From Malaya genurostris (Eukaryota > Arthropoda > Insecta > Diptera > Culicidae), in NCBI RefSeq assembly GCF_030247185.1, contig NC_080572.1:7457007-7521006 (forward strand): a DNA stretch of 64,000 bases, given 5' to 3'. Both the position numbers and the translations under genes were made by a program. Each line of letters starts with the position of its first letter. Within the stretch, counting starts at the first letter, position 1. Below, piece by piece: positions 1 to 11,000 of the stretch. The notes under the pieces are model-generated. The model searched no databases, was not told the DNA's origin, and worked only from the letters and a program-made list of their open reading frames with translations.

Positions 1-557
1 TGCACATAGCTAGTATAAGCGGCAATAGTAAAATGAGTCTATCGCAATTATCAACTGCCTATGTAGAATCTGATCGCGAAACGAGAATAAGCGACCGTTT
101 GTTGCTTCAGAGAGGATCCCCACAGCAGCGTGCTAACCTCTGATTCTCAGAAATGACATCGAGAGAAATTTGCTCTCGCACTGGTGTCTATTCTATGTTA
201 AATGAGCCATGCCGGGTTTTTGTTGTTGCAATGATATTCGTCTCTTTTTGATGGCACTGATTCAATCGTGTGAAGAGTTGCTGGTGAGCGTTCTTTGATA
301 CGACAAAAGCCATCCTTGACTGCTAGAAACAATTGTTGAAAGTTGTTCATGAAAATGATTCGCGGTCCTCAAAAAATACTTCGCGGCTCCCATACCCAAC
401 CTGGGAGATGCTCTAGATTATTCGAAAGATATGGGCTATTCATCTTGAGCAGACAGGTATATAAAAACTGAAGTGTGATTAAATTTTGTTTAGAGAAGTT
501 TAATTTTAACGTACTTCTAAATGGTTAAAATAACTTAACTTAATCACAAAACTTTAA
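1..557. other. no gene seen
   Basis: AT-rich sequence with stops in all frames and no recognisable element ends. I see nothing I can name in it. Confidence 0.5.
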
Positions 558-1013
558 AGATCTTATATTTCAAATGTAACAACTACCAAATTTCGGCCTA
601 ATGTCAATCGAAAAAGTGTTCGTTCCACCGTTTCGCTCCTTTTACCATACAGTGCCGATCTTGAACGCAATGTGAAACCTTTGCTTACACTTGAACCCGA
701 GAAGGAGAGTGTGCGGCATTTATTTATACAGAAACTGTGCACCAAACAGCCGCTCAATGCCAAAAATATAGAATTATTACACACTGATGTTATGGATTTA
801 TTTGATGCTATTTTTGGTTTTACTTGTCGGCATCCGCGTCTCGCTGAGGTCCCATGCATAAATCTCGGTTCATTTTTCATTAGGGCGTATAAGCAAGTGA
901 CAGTTTCTCTTTGTTTACTTTCTCTTCTATTAATTACCAAGCGGTTTCCACGTTTATTACTCAACTCTTTGCATGAAATGATACCCGAAACTTTCGACTT
1001 TCAAACAAAATAG
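558..1013 (+). CDS. unrecognised 151-codon open stretch, no ATG start
   Basis: After a TAA at 555-557 the frame stays open until TAG at 1011-1013. The first part (about 600-860) reads as a charged, helix-like protein segment, including a run like EPEKESVRHLFIQKL. No methionine opens it, so if it is real it would be an internal exon or a decayed mobile-element gene. The last third coincides with the left end of the MITE at 882-1100, so any original reading frame was probably cut there. I do not recognise a family and see no catalytic motif. A chance open frame is a serious alternative. Confidence 0.2.
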   Translation, partial: RSYISNVTTTKFRPNVNRKSVRSTVSLLLPYSADLERNVKPLLTLEPEKESVRHLFIQKLCTKQPLNAKNIELLHTDVMDLFDAIFGFTCRHPRLAEVPCINLGSFFIRAYKQVTVSLCLLSLLLITKRFPRLLLNSLHEMIPETFDFQTK

Positions 1014-1100
1014 TGATATCAAAGAAAACCTTTTTAATCACATCACAATAATCGAAAGAGAGAGTGATTAAAGAGAAACTGTCACTTGCTTATACGCCCT
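882..1100. mobile_element. short MITE with 31-bp perfect terminal inverted repeats
   Basis: The segment 882-912 is repeated exactly in inverted orientation at 1070-1100 (outermost bases AGGGCGTATAAGC). Weaker inverted similarity continues about 20 bp outward on both sides, so the true ends may lie slightly further out. The interior is AT-rich with no coding potential, typical of a non-autonomous DNA transposon. A clean target duplication is not obvious, so the superfamily is left open. Confidence 0.6.
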
Positions 1101-2400
1101 TTTGAAAAATTACCCGATAAATGTGGTTTCTGACTGCCTCGGAAGGTGCGCGGCACATTTCATTGTGTTTATTTTCAAACAGTTCGGCAAAATGTGGACG
1201 TTTCGTTCATTCACACTCAACTCAGGCTTGTTATGAATTCTGCTTAGATTCGGAGAAACCTTATTCACTAGGCTATAGACACAAACTTGATATTCTGGAG
1301 CTTAGTTCTTATTTACTTTGGGTTACTCAAACCGTTTTTTTTTTTTTGTTTTTCACGTTGCACTACACCAAAGACATCCAATTACCAAGCCAATAGCTAC
1401 GTATAGGACTTAGAAGTTCGCGTAATCGGTTTAACAATCTCTGAGAAATGAAATTGGGTTCAATTTAGCAAATGAAACATTTACTTAACTGATTACCGAA
1501 TCTTAAGCTGTTTGGAAGTGAATACAAATTTTACCGTCATCCGTGAAAATTATGTTGTGTGTAATCTTTTAAGATGTATTTCTTTTGGAAGTTGACATGG
1601 TGAATTTTTATTATAATAAACGCAGAAAACTGCTTTTGTGTTTGCAATCAATGGTCGTTTTCCTAAAACTGTAAATAGCTTCTAAACGAGAAGAAAATGA
1701 GTTTACACTACCATTAATATAGTTCTTACACGATTGACGTTACTAGTTTCATATTATTTTCTTCGTCTTGAAAAATTCTTAGGATTGAACAAAGTCTTCC
1801 ACTTCCGGTGAATCTCTCAATGGGTGAGCACGTTGTATCGTGTTAGTGCGGTGAAAATTCGAGTGTTTCGCGAGAAAGAAAGAATTTTTATCCTTACTTT
1901 GGCGACTCGACGTAGCCAGTCAAAAGAAGGTCCATTTGACTATAAACGAAAATTAAAATGCATTATAGCCTAAGATGCTGTGCCATTAATCGACGTCATC
2001 TCAAGTGAGGTGACGCCAACAAGAAGGAAGAAGCAGAAAAAAAGAAGAAGAACGAAGACTTCACACCGTTCGCTGTCCGGTAAACCAACATTAAAACTAG
2101 GTATAGATGCCGATTGCGTAATATTGTGACGACGACGATTTTCATATTTTTCGATTCGCTTTCAAATACGTTTAAAACGATTAGAGTGTTCTAGACGTTC
2201 ATTTAAAAGCTCCTATCTACATGTGAATGACTGATTGCAAAAATCGGATAAGTGGAACTGAGTTTGGAAAATTCGGCTAAGTAATTTGGATTCAAACGAA
2301 ATTTTGTCCTAAGATTGATGATTATGTTCCGTTCATACATTGCAAAGTTCCAACAAACATTTTTCTTCTCATAATTGTTTTTATCCCTTTATCGAAAACT
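1101..2400. other. no gene seen; possible retroelement leader-like stretch
   Basis: No supported coding region. Around 1895-2090 there is a purine-rich stretch following a TTTGGCGACTCG phrase that resembles the primer-binding/leader area of some LTR retrotransposons. No LTR or gag/pol frame accompanies it, so this is only a resemblance. Confidence 0.3.
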
Positions 2401-2409
2401 AAGCCGAGT

Positions 2410-2895
2410 GTCTTATACCATTCGACTCAGTTCATTGAGATCACAAAATGTCTGTATGTATATGCACCAAACATAGGAAAAATATAGTTTCTCAGAGATG
2501 GCTGAACCGATATTCACCAACTTAGAGTCAAATGAAACGTCTTATGGCCTCATACAATTTTCTTGAATTTCATTTGGATCCAACTTCCGGTTCCGGAATT
2601 ACAAGGAAATATTTGCAAATTTATGAAAAAAGACTCACATAATTTTCTCGGAAATTTCTTAACCGATTATCACAAACTAAGAAGCAAATAAAAGGTCTTG
2701 AAATTAAAGTCCCCGAAAATTTAATCCAGATCCGAAATCCGGTTGCGGTATTACAGTGCGATTAATGAAAATTTTCAATTTCATGAGTATTTTTTCACAA
2801 GCAATGGAGAAACGAGGTGCATATTTTCGTAAAACTTACTGCTAAATTCATCTAGTTGGCAAGATCTTGTTAGTTAGTGTATATATAAGTAGATA
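2410..2895 (+). repeat. dispersed repeat family copy (CATTCGACTCAGTTC type)
   Basis: Contains the family hallmarks in order: ACCATTCGACTCAGTTC, then AGAGATGGCTGAACCGAT, then a TCCGACTTCCGGTTCCGG-like phrase. The same phrases recur in this window near 4.2, 7.9, 27.8-31.5, 32.6 and 43.7 kb. No ORF. The class of the element is not clear to me. Confidence 0.65.
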
Positions 2896-3490
2896 CTTAT
2901 ATATGGGGCATTCCACGCAAAATCAGCCACCCAAAAATTTTTTTCATCCAACTATTTTTTTCGGTCAAGAACTCAAAAATATTCGACACGTATTTTTTTA
3001 TTTCAATATGGTACGTGAAATTTTCGAGATATGATTTTTTGAAATTTCGCGTTTTCAAAAAAAAAGCCTTTTCTCAACAGCCTATACTGTAAAATCCAAT
3101 AAAGGTACAAAAATTCGTCCAAGACATGAAATGTGCGTCTTTTCCTTAGCTTTCAAATAAGTGATTCCATAAAACAACATTTAAAGTTAATATAATGAAA
3201 AAAGTTAATAATTAATAGACAAATAAAAAATTTCAAACTTGAGCCTAATTTTTTTCTTTTTTTTTGTTGAAAAAAAAGCCTTAGGGTGAAAAGATCAATA
3301 CTTTCGAAACAGTGAATTTTTCAATTACAACCGCACGCGCGGAGCCGGTATTACAGTGCGATTAGTGAAAATATTCAATTTATTGAGTATTTTTTCACAA
3401 GCGATGGCGACACGAGGTGCACATTTTTATAACTTTAACTGTTAAATTTATCTAGTTGGCAGATCTTGTTAGTTAGTGAATATATAAAAC
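2743..3490 (+). repeat. direct repeats of about 145 bp flanking a 450-bp insert
   Basis: The block starting CGGTATTACAGTGCGATTA at about 2743-2895 recurs in the same orientation at about 3343-3490, at roughly 85-90% identity by eye. The ~450 bp between (from GGGGCATTCCACGCAAAATC) is AT-rich, non-coding and unlike the flanks. This could be a segmental duplication or a non-autonomous element bounded by direct repeats. Confidence 0.6.
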
Positions 3491-3929
3491 TACTTTTGGA
3501 CTACTTCACTTCCGAAAGCACCGATAATAGTAAAGAAAATCTCTAAACACGGAACTCACTTCGATTTCTCAGCAACGGCTAAGTCGATTTTCACGAATCA
3601 TGATTCAAATTGAAGCTCTCATTGCCTTTAAATATACTGTGCAATTTCATTCTGATCCGACTTCCGGTTCCGAAATTAAAGAACGATGATTGTCAAAACA
3701 TTCAAATCGTCACTCAAAATGACGAATTGATGATGCAAAACTGATACGCGTCGGTACGTGCGGCTTTGCTCCGTTCGCAGCGTGCTTTGTTTAATTTCGT
3801 ATTCCGTGCAGGCTTGCCACATTAAAAATTATATTTTTCAGGTGAAAAAATTTTTTTTATTCTTTTATTCAATTTGTAGTTGTTAGTGTTATTACAAGAT
3901 CATGATAACGAATGCTTTTCTATAAAAAT

Positions 3930-4880
3930 TCACTTATTTCCTTTCTCAGATAGAAAGTGCATGCAATCACTTGAAAAATTGACTAGTGAAAATTGGCCCA
4001 GAGGACTAAGAGCATGTTCAGAAGTGTTCCAGTTCTAGATGCATAATTTATGTCAGTTTTAAAATTTGAATCTGAAAATTATAACAAGAAAAACTGGCGT
4101 TTTACTCGTGTTTCATATTGGTCGAATAAATAAAAACTAAAATGGCTGGCCTGTGATACGTTTGATTCAGTTTTAGTTCTATTATAGATTGCCCATATAA
4201 AACTTCCAGCTGCTGAATTTCTCTAAGTGTTCTATATCATTCGACACAGTTCATCGAGCTGAGCAATGTATGTGTCTGTGCGTGTATGCGTGTGTATGTG
4301 TCAAATAATGTCGCTCATAAAAATTGAAAAATCTCGTAGCCCCATAGGTTGCTATTGAATTTTACATCGTCATTTAAAGCGACGATTCAAAAAGGATAAA
4401 ATTCTTCTAGATTTGGCTCAAAACTGAGTCAATTTGTAGGGTATATTAGTTACTTATCAAACCAACCGACTTCAGCTATACTGGTTATAAGTTTCCGGTT
4501 CCAGAAGTATCGGAAATAGTGGTCAAAAAGTTTTAAACTCGAGACTCACTCAATTTTCTCAGAGATGATTTAATTGACTTCCACAAACAGGCTCAAATAA
4601 AAGTTCCTATAGTCTCATAGTAATTTCATTAGGGTCCGAACTATAGAGTAAATTGTGTTTAATTATTTAGTGCGACGATGCAAAATAAAGAAAAAATCTT
4701 ATCAACTTGACATAACTGTTTACAAATTGAAAAGGTTATGTTAGTTTATACCCAAAGAAAGTTTCTTATTTTATTCAAGATTGCAAAAAATTCTTCACAG
4801 AATCTTCTAGTGATGTTTTTGAAAATATGAGTAATATGAGAAAGGCATCATTTCACCACTAGATGGATTAAAACAGCTTT
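3930..4880 (+). repeat. dispersed repeat family copy with both ends
   Basis: Begins with a TTTCTCAGATAGAAAG-like 5' phrase, contains CATTCGACACAGTTCATCG followed by a GT-rich tract. It ends with a GAGAAAGGCATCATTTCACC phrase leading into CACTAGATGGATTAA. These 5' and 3' signatures recur at 43.6-44.3 kb and 31.5-31.75 kb, so this looks like a near full-length but diverged copy of about 950 bp. Non-coding. Confidence 0.55.
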
Positions 4881-6910
4881 TTGAAATCTTTCAATGTTTA
4901 CTTATATTAAAATTTTCAATATTCCCCACAAATTCAATAGTTTCCGAAAGTTTCGAGAACCACTCGGTGTTCATTGAAATATTTCAAATCCCACTAAAGT
5001 TGTTAGGTATATCGAAGTTCTCCAAAGCAATCCAGTTTGCTGTACTTCTTTAAAGTTTTACTATTTATTTATTGTTTACTAGGCTTACACTACAGAGTTG
5101 AAACATGTTTTAATAATTACCTACGTGAAACACGTTTTAAGGTAATAGAGTGAACATAGTATAATTTTTAAACCTACAATATTTGGATATATCTTGAAGC
5201 AATTTGAAGTTCAAAATGCAGGAAACATGGCCATTTCCAAATAAATCGTTACCAAAGTATTTCAACTACAATCCCTAGAGGCGCTTCTATATGACCCAAA
5301 TTGCATTATCATTTAGAGTGAGCGTTTGCTGTAGTTTTTGTAAAATTTTTCGGTTACCTAACAAGAAGTGATATTGCTACGAATCTTGTAACCTTTTACT
5401 CCGGAAAGTATGATTAAAAATTATTTAATCCTACAATTTAATTTAAGGATCATCCGTTGTGCACTTAACCATATCGGAGACAAAACCGATTTGGCTTCCT
5501 CGTATGTCTCGTGCGTAGATGTGTAAAGGAGCGTTTACACGAGACAATATAATTGCATTAAAATGTTTTGTGAATACCGATGCAAAACATCCCGTTCTAA
5601 AGACTCGGTAGCTTTCATCCGTAAGGAATATTTGAAATTTTGACAGCGCACAACAAAACAGCGGATGATTACAAGATTTAGAATATAGTCCCTTTAGTAT
5701 TACTACAGTCCCATTCTACTCAAAAAATTATAAATATATATCCGACGACAGTTTGTCCGTTGTTGGTCAATTCGAAAGACACCTAACAACTTATTCATGT
5801 GTAGGAGAGTAAATTCTTTTCTTTTACCAAAGAAAAAAACCTTGCACTGGATGAACCGGTTGTGTGGAGCTGTTGCGGAACGAAAACGAACACAAGGCTG
5901 GTTTTGTCAGGTCCGGTTCAGCGAGTCTTCGATATTCTGCACAACCGGTGTAATAATCATAAAAATGGTGTTTTTATCTGCACAGAACTATCCTCCACGC
6001 CACGGACTCAAATTTCGGACGATCTAGGCGGATGAAACGGGGTAACATTGCTTCCACATGTTCACTTGCCTAGAATCTGTGCAAAGAAGCGGCCAGAACA
6101 TCATTTCTATCGTAACTAGCTACATACATTGTTTCGATGGAGCCGCGATGTGAAATCAGCGTTTCGACAATTTTATTTAGGTCGTAATCGAAAACGACAA
6201 TAAACCAGTTAACGACAAATTGACTTGGATTCGTTCAAGCGTTCTTGTCTTAATTGGCCGACGATTGAGCGTTATTAGTGCGAGGAACTATAAAACGAGC
6301 TAATGATGATTTTGTTGATGTCGATGGACTGCAAGAACGTCTCGGCTGATTGTTTCAGATAGAAGTATCCTATATCCATCCATATTCAGTGGCTATTTTT
6401 GATTTTTCACGATAATCAATTAGTCAGAACATGCAGGCTTTTTTACCCAATTAGTTACAATTGCGCCGTATCAGTATTTAGGCAGCCGATACGTAATAAA
6501 TACGAGCCGGTTCGCATCTCGCGTTTCAACAATACAACAATTCATTATTGCCAATATTCAGTATTGTCAATCTCCCATCATGTTTAGTATGCGAATTTGA
6601 TATCAATTCGATATCTACTTTTCCTCGAAAATTCTACTCTGCACACTATTTTTCTATACTAAAACTTTCCACGCGGATCTTCGTGCTATATAAGAAATCG
6701 ATTGAATTGTAATTATTTCACAAATTCACGGAAAAAGGTTATAGTACCGATAGTCATCGCATTAGAGTTATTTGCGCATTACTTGATTTACCACCAACAA
6801 AATAATATCGAATACAATGTCTTCGCTTTGGCTCTGAGAAGCAATACCACAGAGAAAATAGTTCTACAATTGTGCGTTACTGCTGTTTAGCAACGTAAAA
6901 ACTCGAAGTG
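4881..6910. other. no gene seen
   Basis: AT-rich sequence. Open frames of 60-76 codons (for example 5797-6027 and 6399-6587) show no recognisable domain or composition bias and are probably chance. Confidence 0.5.
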
Positions 6911-6914
6911 AATG

Positions 6915-7300
6915 CTCCTATTATCATCTTACCCTTAGAGTCTATGGATCGAGCAGAGTGTGTGTGCACTTTTCGAAGATATTTTTTTAGTCTAGGCCCG
7001 TTTGAAAGCTATTGTTAGGCCATTGATCAAGTTCGAATATCAAATGACTGTGACTTCATGTTCCGGAGATGGTTTAAGTGACGAAACCGAAAAACGCGTT
7101 TAAGTTTAAGCACCTCGCAAATCGTGCAAAATGGGTTAGGGGTGCTGCCCAGCGATTAAAGCTTGAAAATTTTCGATCTTGAAACAGCACCACAGGAGGC
7201 AGTACATGAAATTTCCGAAATCGGAAATTTTTTTCGATACCAAAAATCTTAAAATTGCATGAAACGTCGAGATTTAGTGTTATCTAAAAAAAAAATTGTC
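6915..7300 (+). repeat. diverged single-arm copy of the 27.7-31.3 kb repeat
   Basis: Shares with the array at 27.7-31.3 kb the phrases GTTTAAGCACCTCG, GGGGTGCTGCCC, TTTTCGATCTTGAAA and AGTACATGAAATTTCC in the same order. Only one arm of the ~280-bp palindrome of that array is present here. Non-coding. Confidence 0.6.
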
Positions 7301-7351
7301 ATGGCCGAATGTCATATACCAATCGATTCAGCTCGAGGAACTAAGCAAATG

Positions 7352-7353
<2 letters not shown>

Positions 7354-7429
<76 letters not shown>
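7354..7429. repeat. (GT)n microsatellite
   Basis: An almost uninterrupted GT dinucleotide run of about 75 bp inside the dispersed repeat. Shorter GT-rich tracts occupy the same position in other family copies. Confidence 0.95.
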
Positions 7430-8061
7430 GTCAACTAAGAGGTCGAGATTTAGGTCAAATTTTTTTTAATTTTTTTGACAATATCTGTCACAACTAACCT
7501 TGAAAACAGATAATGTTTTTAGACTTAGATTTCGAACGGTAATAGCAATCCAACAAGCCATAGATTGTCAAAATCCGTCCATTTTTAACGGAGATATCGA
7601 AATTTTTGTGTAAACTGCTTTTTATTCTTATTCCAGTAGTAGAACTTTTACGCTTTTGATGATAAAGCGCTGTTTCGGAGTCAAATGAAACACGATTTTT
7701 ATACTGCTACATACAATTGTTTCTAAGTACCAAAAATACTGTATACAGCATCTTTATTCATGGCATTTTGCCTCGGGCCGATTTTAGCACGGTTCGTTTT
7801 GGCAACATAATCGTTCGAGTATGACATGTAAACTAGATGATGGCAGCATTTTCAAGTTGAAAGTAATATCATAATTATTTTGATTTAAATTACTTACAGC
7901 AATAAATGCTAGAAGAACATAGCTCCCATATACCATTCGACTCAGTTCGTCGAGATCAGCAAATGCGTGTGTGACAAATAATTTCACTCAATTTTCTCGG
8001 AGATGGCTAAACCGTTTTTCTACAAACTCAGATTCATATGAAAAGTAGTATTCTCCTAAAC

Positions 8062-8073
8062 AAGGTTCCTGAA
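8062..8073. repeat. 12-bp target site duplication, left, of I-type copy 1
   Basis: AAGGTTCCTGAA here recurs exactly at 11735-11746, immediately after the element 3' end. This defines the insertion and its 5' truncation point. Confidence 0.9.
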
Positions 8074-11000
8074 AATTCTGGGGGATTTAAATTCGCACGG
8101 TATTATGTGGGGTTCCGTTTACAATGATAGCAGATCATCTTTAATACAAAACATTTGTGACAATTTTAGCATGACGGTATTAAATATGGGTAGCATGACA
8201 CGGATCCCAAGACCTCCGGCACGCCCAAGTGCATTAGATCTATCTCTTTGCTCAACATCAATTCGACTAGATTGCACCTGGAAAATACTGCCTGATTTAC
8301 ACGGTAGCGATCATTTACCAATCATCATCTCAATTAGCAGTAGCAATTGCATTGCTACTTCCGCTAGTATTCCATATGATTTGACAAAAAATATCGACTG
8401 GATTAAATACCAAAGTAGTATCTCTAGTATTTTGAATTCAATGGAAGAGCTCCCTCCACTTGAAGAATATGACTTCCTCATTTGTTCGATTCTGGAGGCA
8501 GCAGAACAATCCCAAACTAAACGCTTTCCTGGGCCAACGACTAACAGAAGGCCTCCCAACCCCTGGTGGGACAAAGAGTGCTCAGAGGCTAAACTCGCAA
8601 AACAAAATGCTTGCAAGACGTTTCTAAAACGGGGAGGAGGAACTCCTCAGAATTTTGAAAAACTTATGGTTTTAGAAACCAAGTACAAGAGCATACTTCG
8701 AGCCAAAAAATGTAGCTATTGGAGACATTTTGTCGAAGGTTTGTCAAGAGATACCTCAATGAGCACTCTTTGGAACACGGCCAGACGAATGAGGAATCGT
8801 AACGTGGGCAATGAGAGTGATGAATACTCGAACCGATGGATATTTGACTTTGCTAGGAAAGTTTGCCCAGATTCTGTTCCTACGCAGAGCATTATACGGG
8901 AATCTCCTCCAAATAATGGTTTTATTAATAACCCATTTTCAATGATGGAATTTTCTATAGCACTCTTGTCTTGTAACAATAACGCTCCAGGGTTGGACAG
9001 AATTAAATTCAACTTGGTGAAGAATCTGCCCAACCTCGCAAAAAGACGTTTGTTGGAATTGTTCAACAAGTTTCTTGAGCAAAATATTGTTCCACCTGAC
9101 TGGAGACAAGTGAAAGTTATCGCCATTCAAAAACCGGGGAAACCAGCTTCCAATCACAACTCATATAGACCCATTGCGATGTTGTCCTGCATCAGGAAAT
9201 TGTTCGAAAAAATTATTCTACGACGTCTCGACACTTGGGTCGAGACGAACGGTTTGTTGTCAGATACTCAGTTTGGCTTCCGTAGAAATAAAGGGACGAA
9301 TGATTGCCTTGCATTACTTTCGTCTGACATCCAAATTGCCTTCGTTCAAAAGCAACAAATGGCATCTGTATTTTTAGACATTAAAGGAGCATTTGATTCA
9401 GTTTCCATTGATGTTCTTTCAGACAAGCTTCTTAAAAATGGACTCCCAGCGGTTATAAATAATTATTTGCACAACCTTTTGTCAGAGAAACACATGCATT
9501 TTTCACATGGCGATTTGGCAACACTCAGAAATAGTTACATGGGTCTCCCGCAAGGCTCATGCCTCAGTCCGCTCCTCTATAATTTTTACGTAAATGACAT
9601 TGACAGCTGTCTAGTAACCCCATGTACACTAAGACAATTGGCAGATGATGGCGTGGTTTCAGTTACTGGACCCAAAGCTATTGATCTGCATAAACCATTG
9701 CAAGATACCTTAGATAACTTGTCCGATTGGGCTGTTCATCTTGGTATCGAATTCTCTGCGGAGAAAACAGAGTTAGTCGTCTTTTCAAGAAAGCATGATC
9801 CCGCGCAGCTTCAGCTTCATATGATGGGAAGAATGATCCAACAGGTTTTAACTTTTAAATACCTCGGGGTGTGGTTCGATTCCAAATGCACGTGGGGAGG
9901 ACACATTAGGTTTCTGATAACAAAATGCCAACAAAGAGTAAATTTTCTTCGAACAATAACAGGGTCTTGGTGGGGTGCTCATCCGGAAGATCTAATAAAA
10001 TTGTATCAGACAACGATACTTTCAGTGATGGAATATGGATGCGTTTGCTTTCGTTCCGCTGCAAACTCTCATATTATCAAACTGGAGCGAATTCAGTATC
10101 GTTGTTTGCGAATTGCTTTAGGGTGCATGCATTCGACACATACAATGAGTCTTGAAGTTCTGGCGGGAGTTCTTCCATTAAAAGATCGATTTTGGGAGCT
10201 TTCATCACGCCTGCTAATAAGATGTGAGGTGCTGAATCCCATGGTAATTAATAATTTCGAACGACTAGTCGAGCTTCGATCTCAAACAAAATTCATGACA
10301 GTATATTTTAACCATATGTCACAGGAAATCAACCCTTCAAGATATATTCCTATCCGTGTCAGCCTCCTAAATGTCCCTGACTCAACTTTATTTTTCGATA
10401 CATCCATGCAGCGCGAAGTGCGTGGAATCCCGGATCATCTACGTTCGACGGAAATCCCAAAAATATTTTCAAGTAAGTTCAGGCATATTGACTCTGAGAA
10501 AATGTTTTACACGGACGGATCGCGAATTGAAGAAGCGACAGGGTTTGGTATGTTCAACAATAATGTTTCGGCCTCATTTAGGCTTCAAGAACCTGCATCT
10601 GTTTATATAGCAGAGCTAGCAGCAGTTCATTATAGTTTGAGTGTAATCGTCACATTAATTCCAAACCATTATTTCCTCTTCACAGATAGTCTGAGTGCAA
10701 TTGAAGCCATTCGCTCAAACATGACTGGCAAGACTGAACCGTTTTTCCTGGGCAAAATAAAACAGTGCCTGAACGACATATTGAACAATAATTATCTAAT
10801 CACTATAGTCTGGGTCCCGGCTCATTGCTCCATTCCTGGCAATGAAAGAGCCGATATTTTAGCCAAACGTGGTGCTATTGAGGGTGAAATTTATGAGAGA
10901 CCAATTGCTTTCAACGAATTCTATAGCTCGTCTCGCCAAAGAACACTTGCCAGCTGGCAAGCTTCTTGGGATAAAGATGATCTGGGTCGGTGGATGCACT

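Larger units (their letters stand above)
7305..8073 (+). repeat. composite dispersed repeat, copy A, 5' part
   Basis: Matches 31830-32690 (copy B) phrase by phrase: ATACCAATCGATTCAGCTCG, a GT tract, GACAATATCTGTCACAA, CAACAAGCCATAG, then CCATTCGACTCAGTTCGTCG. The copy is interrupted at its right edge by the I-type retrotransposon and resumes at 11747. Confidence 0.75.

Noticed and set aside
1121..1396. 91-codon plus-strand frame beginning MWFLTASEG
   Set aside because: No domain, starts at the MITE edge and ends in a poly-Phe stretch encoded by a T run; probably chance.
1895..2090. TTTGGCGACTCG followed by a purine-rich stretch, like an LTR-retrotransposon leader
   Set aside because: No LTRs, no gag or pol and no duplication of flanking DNA; the resemblance is too short.
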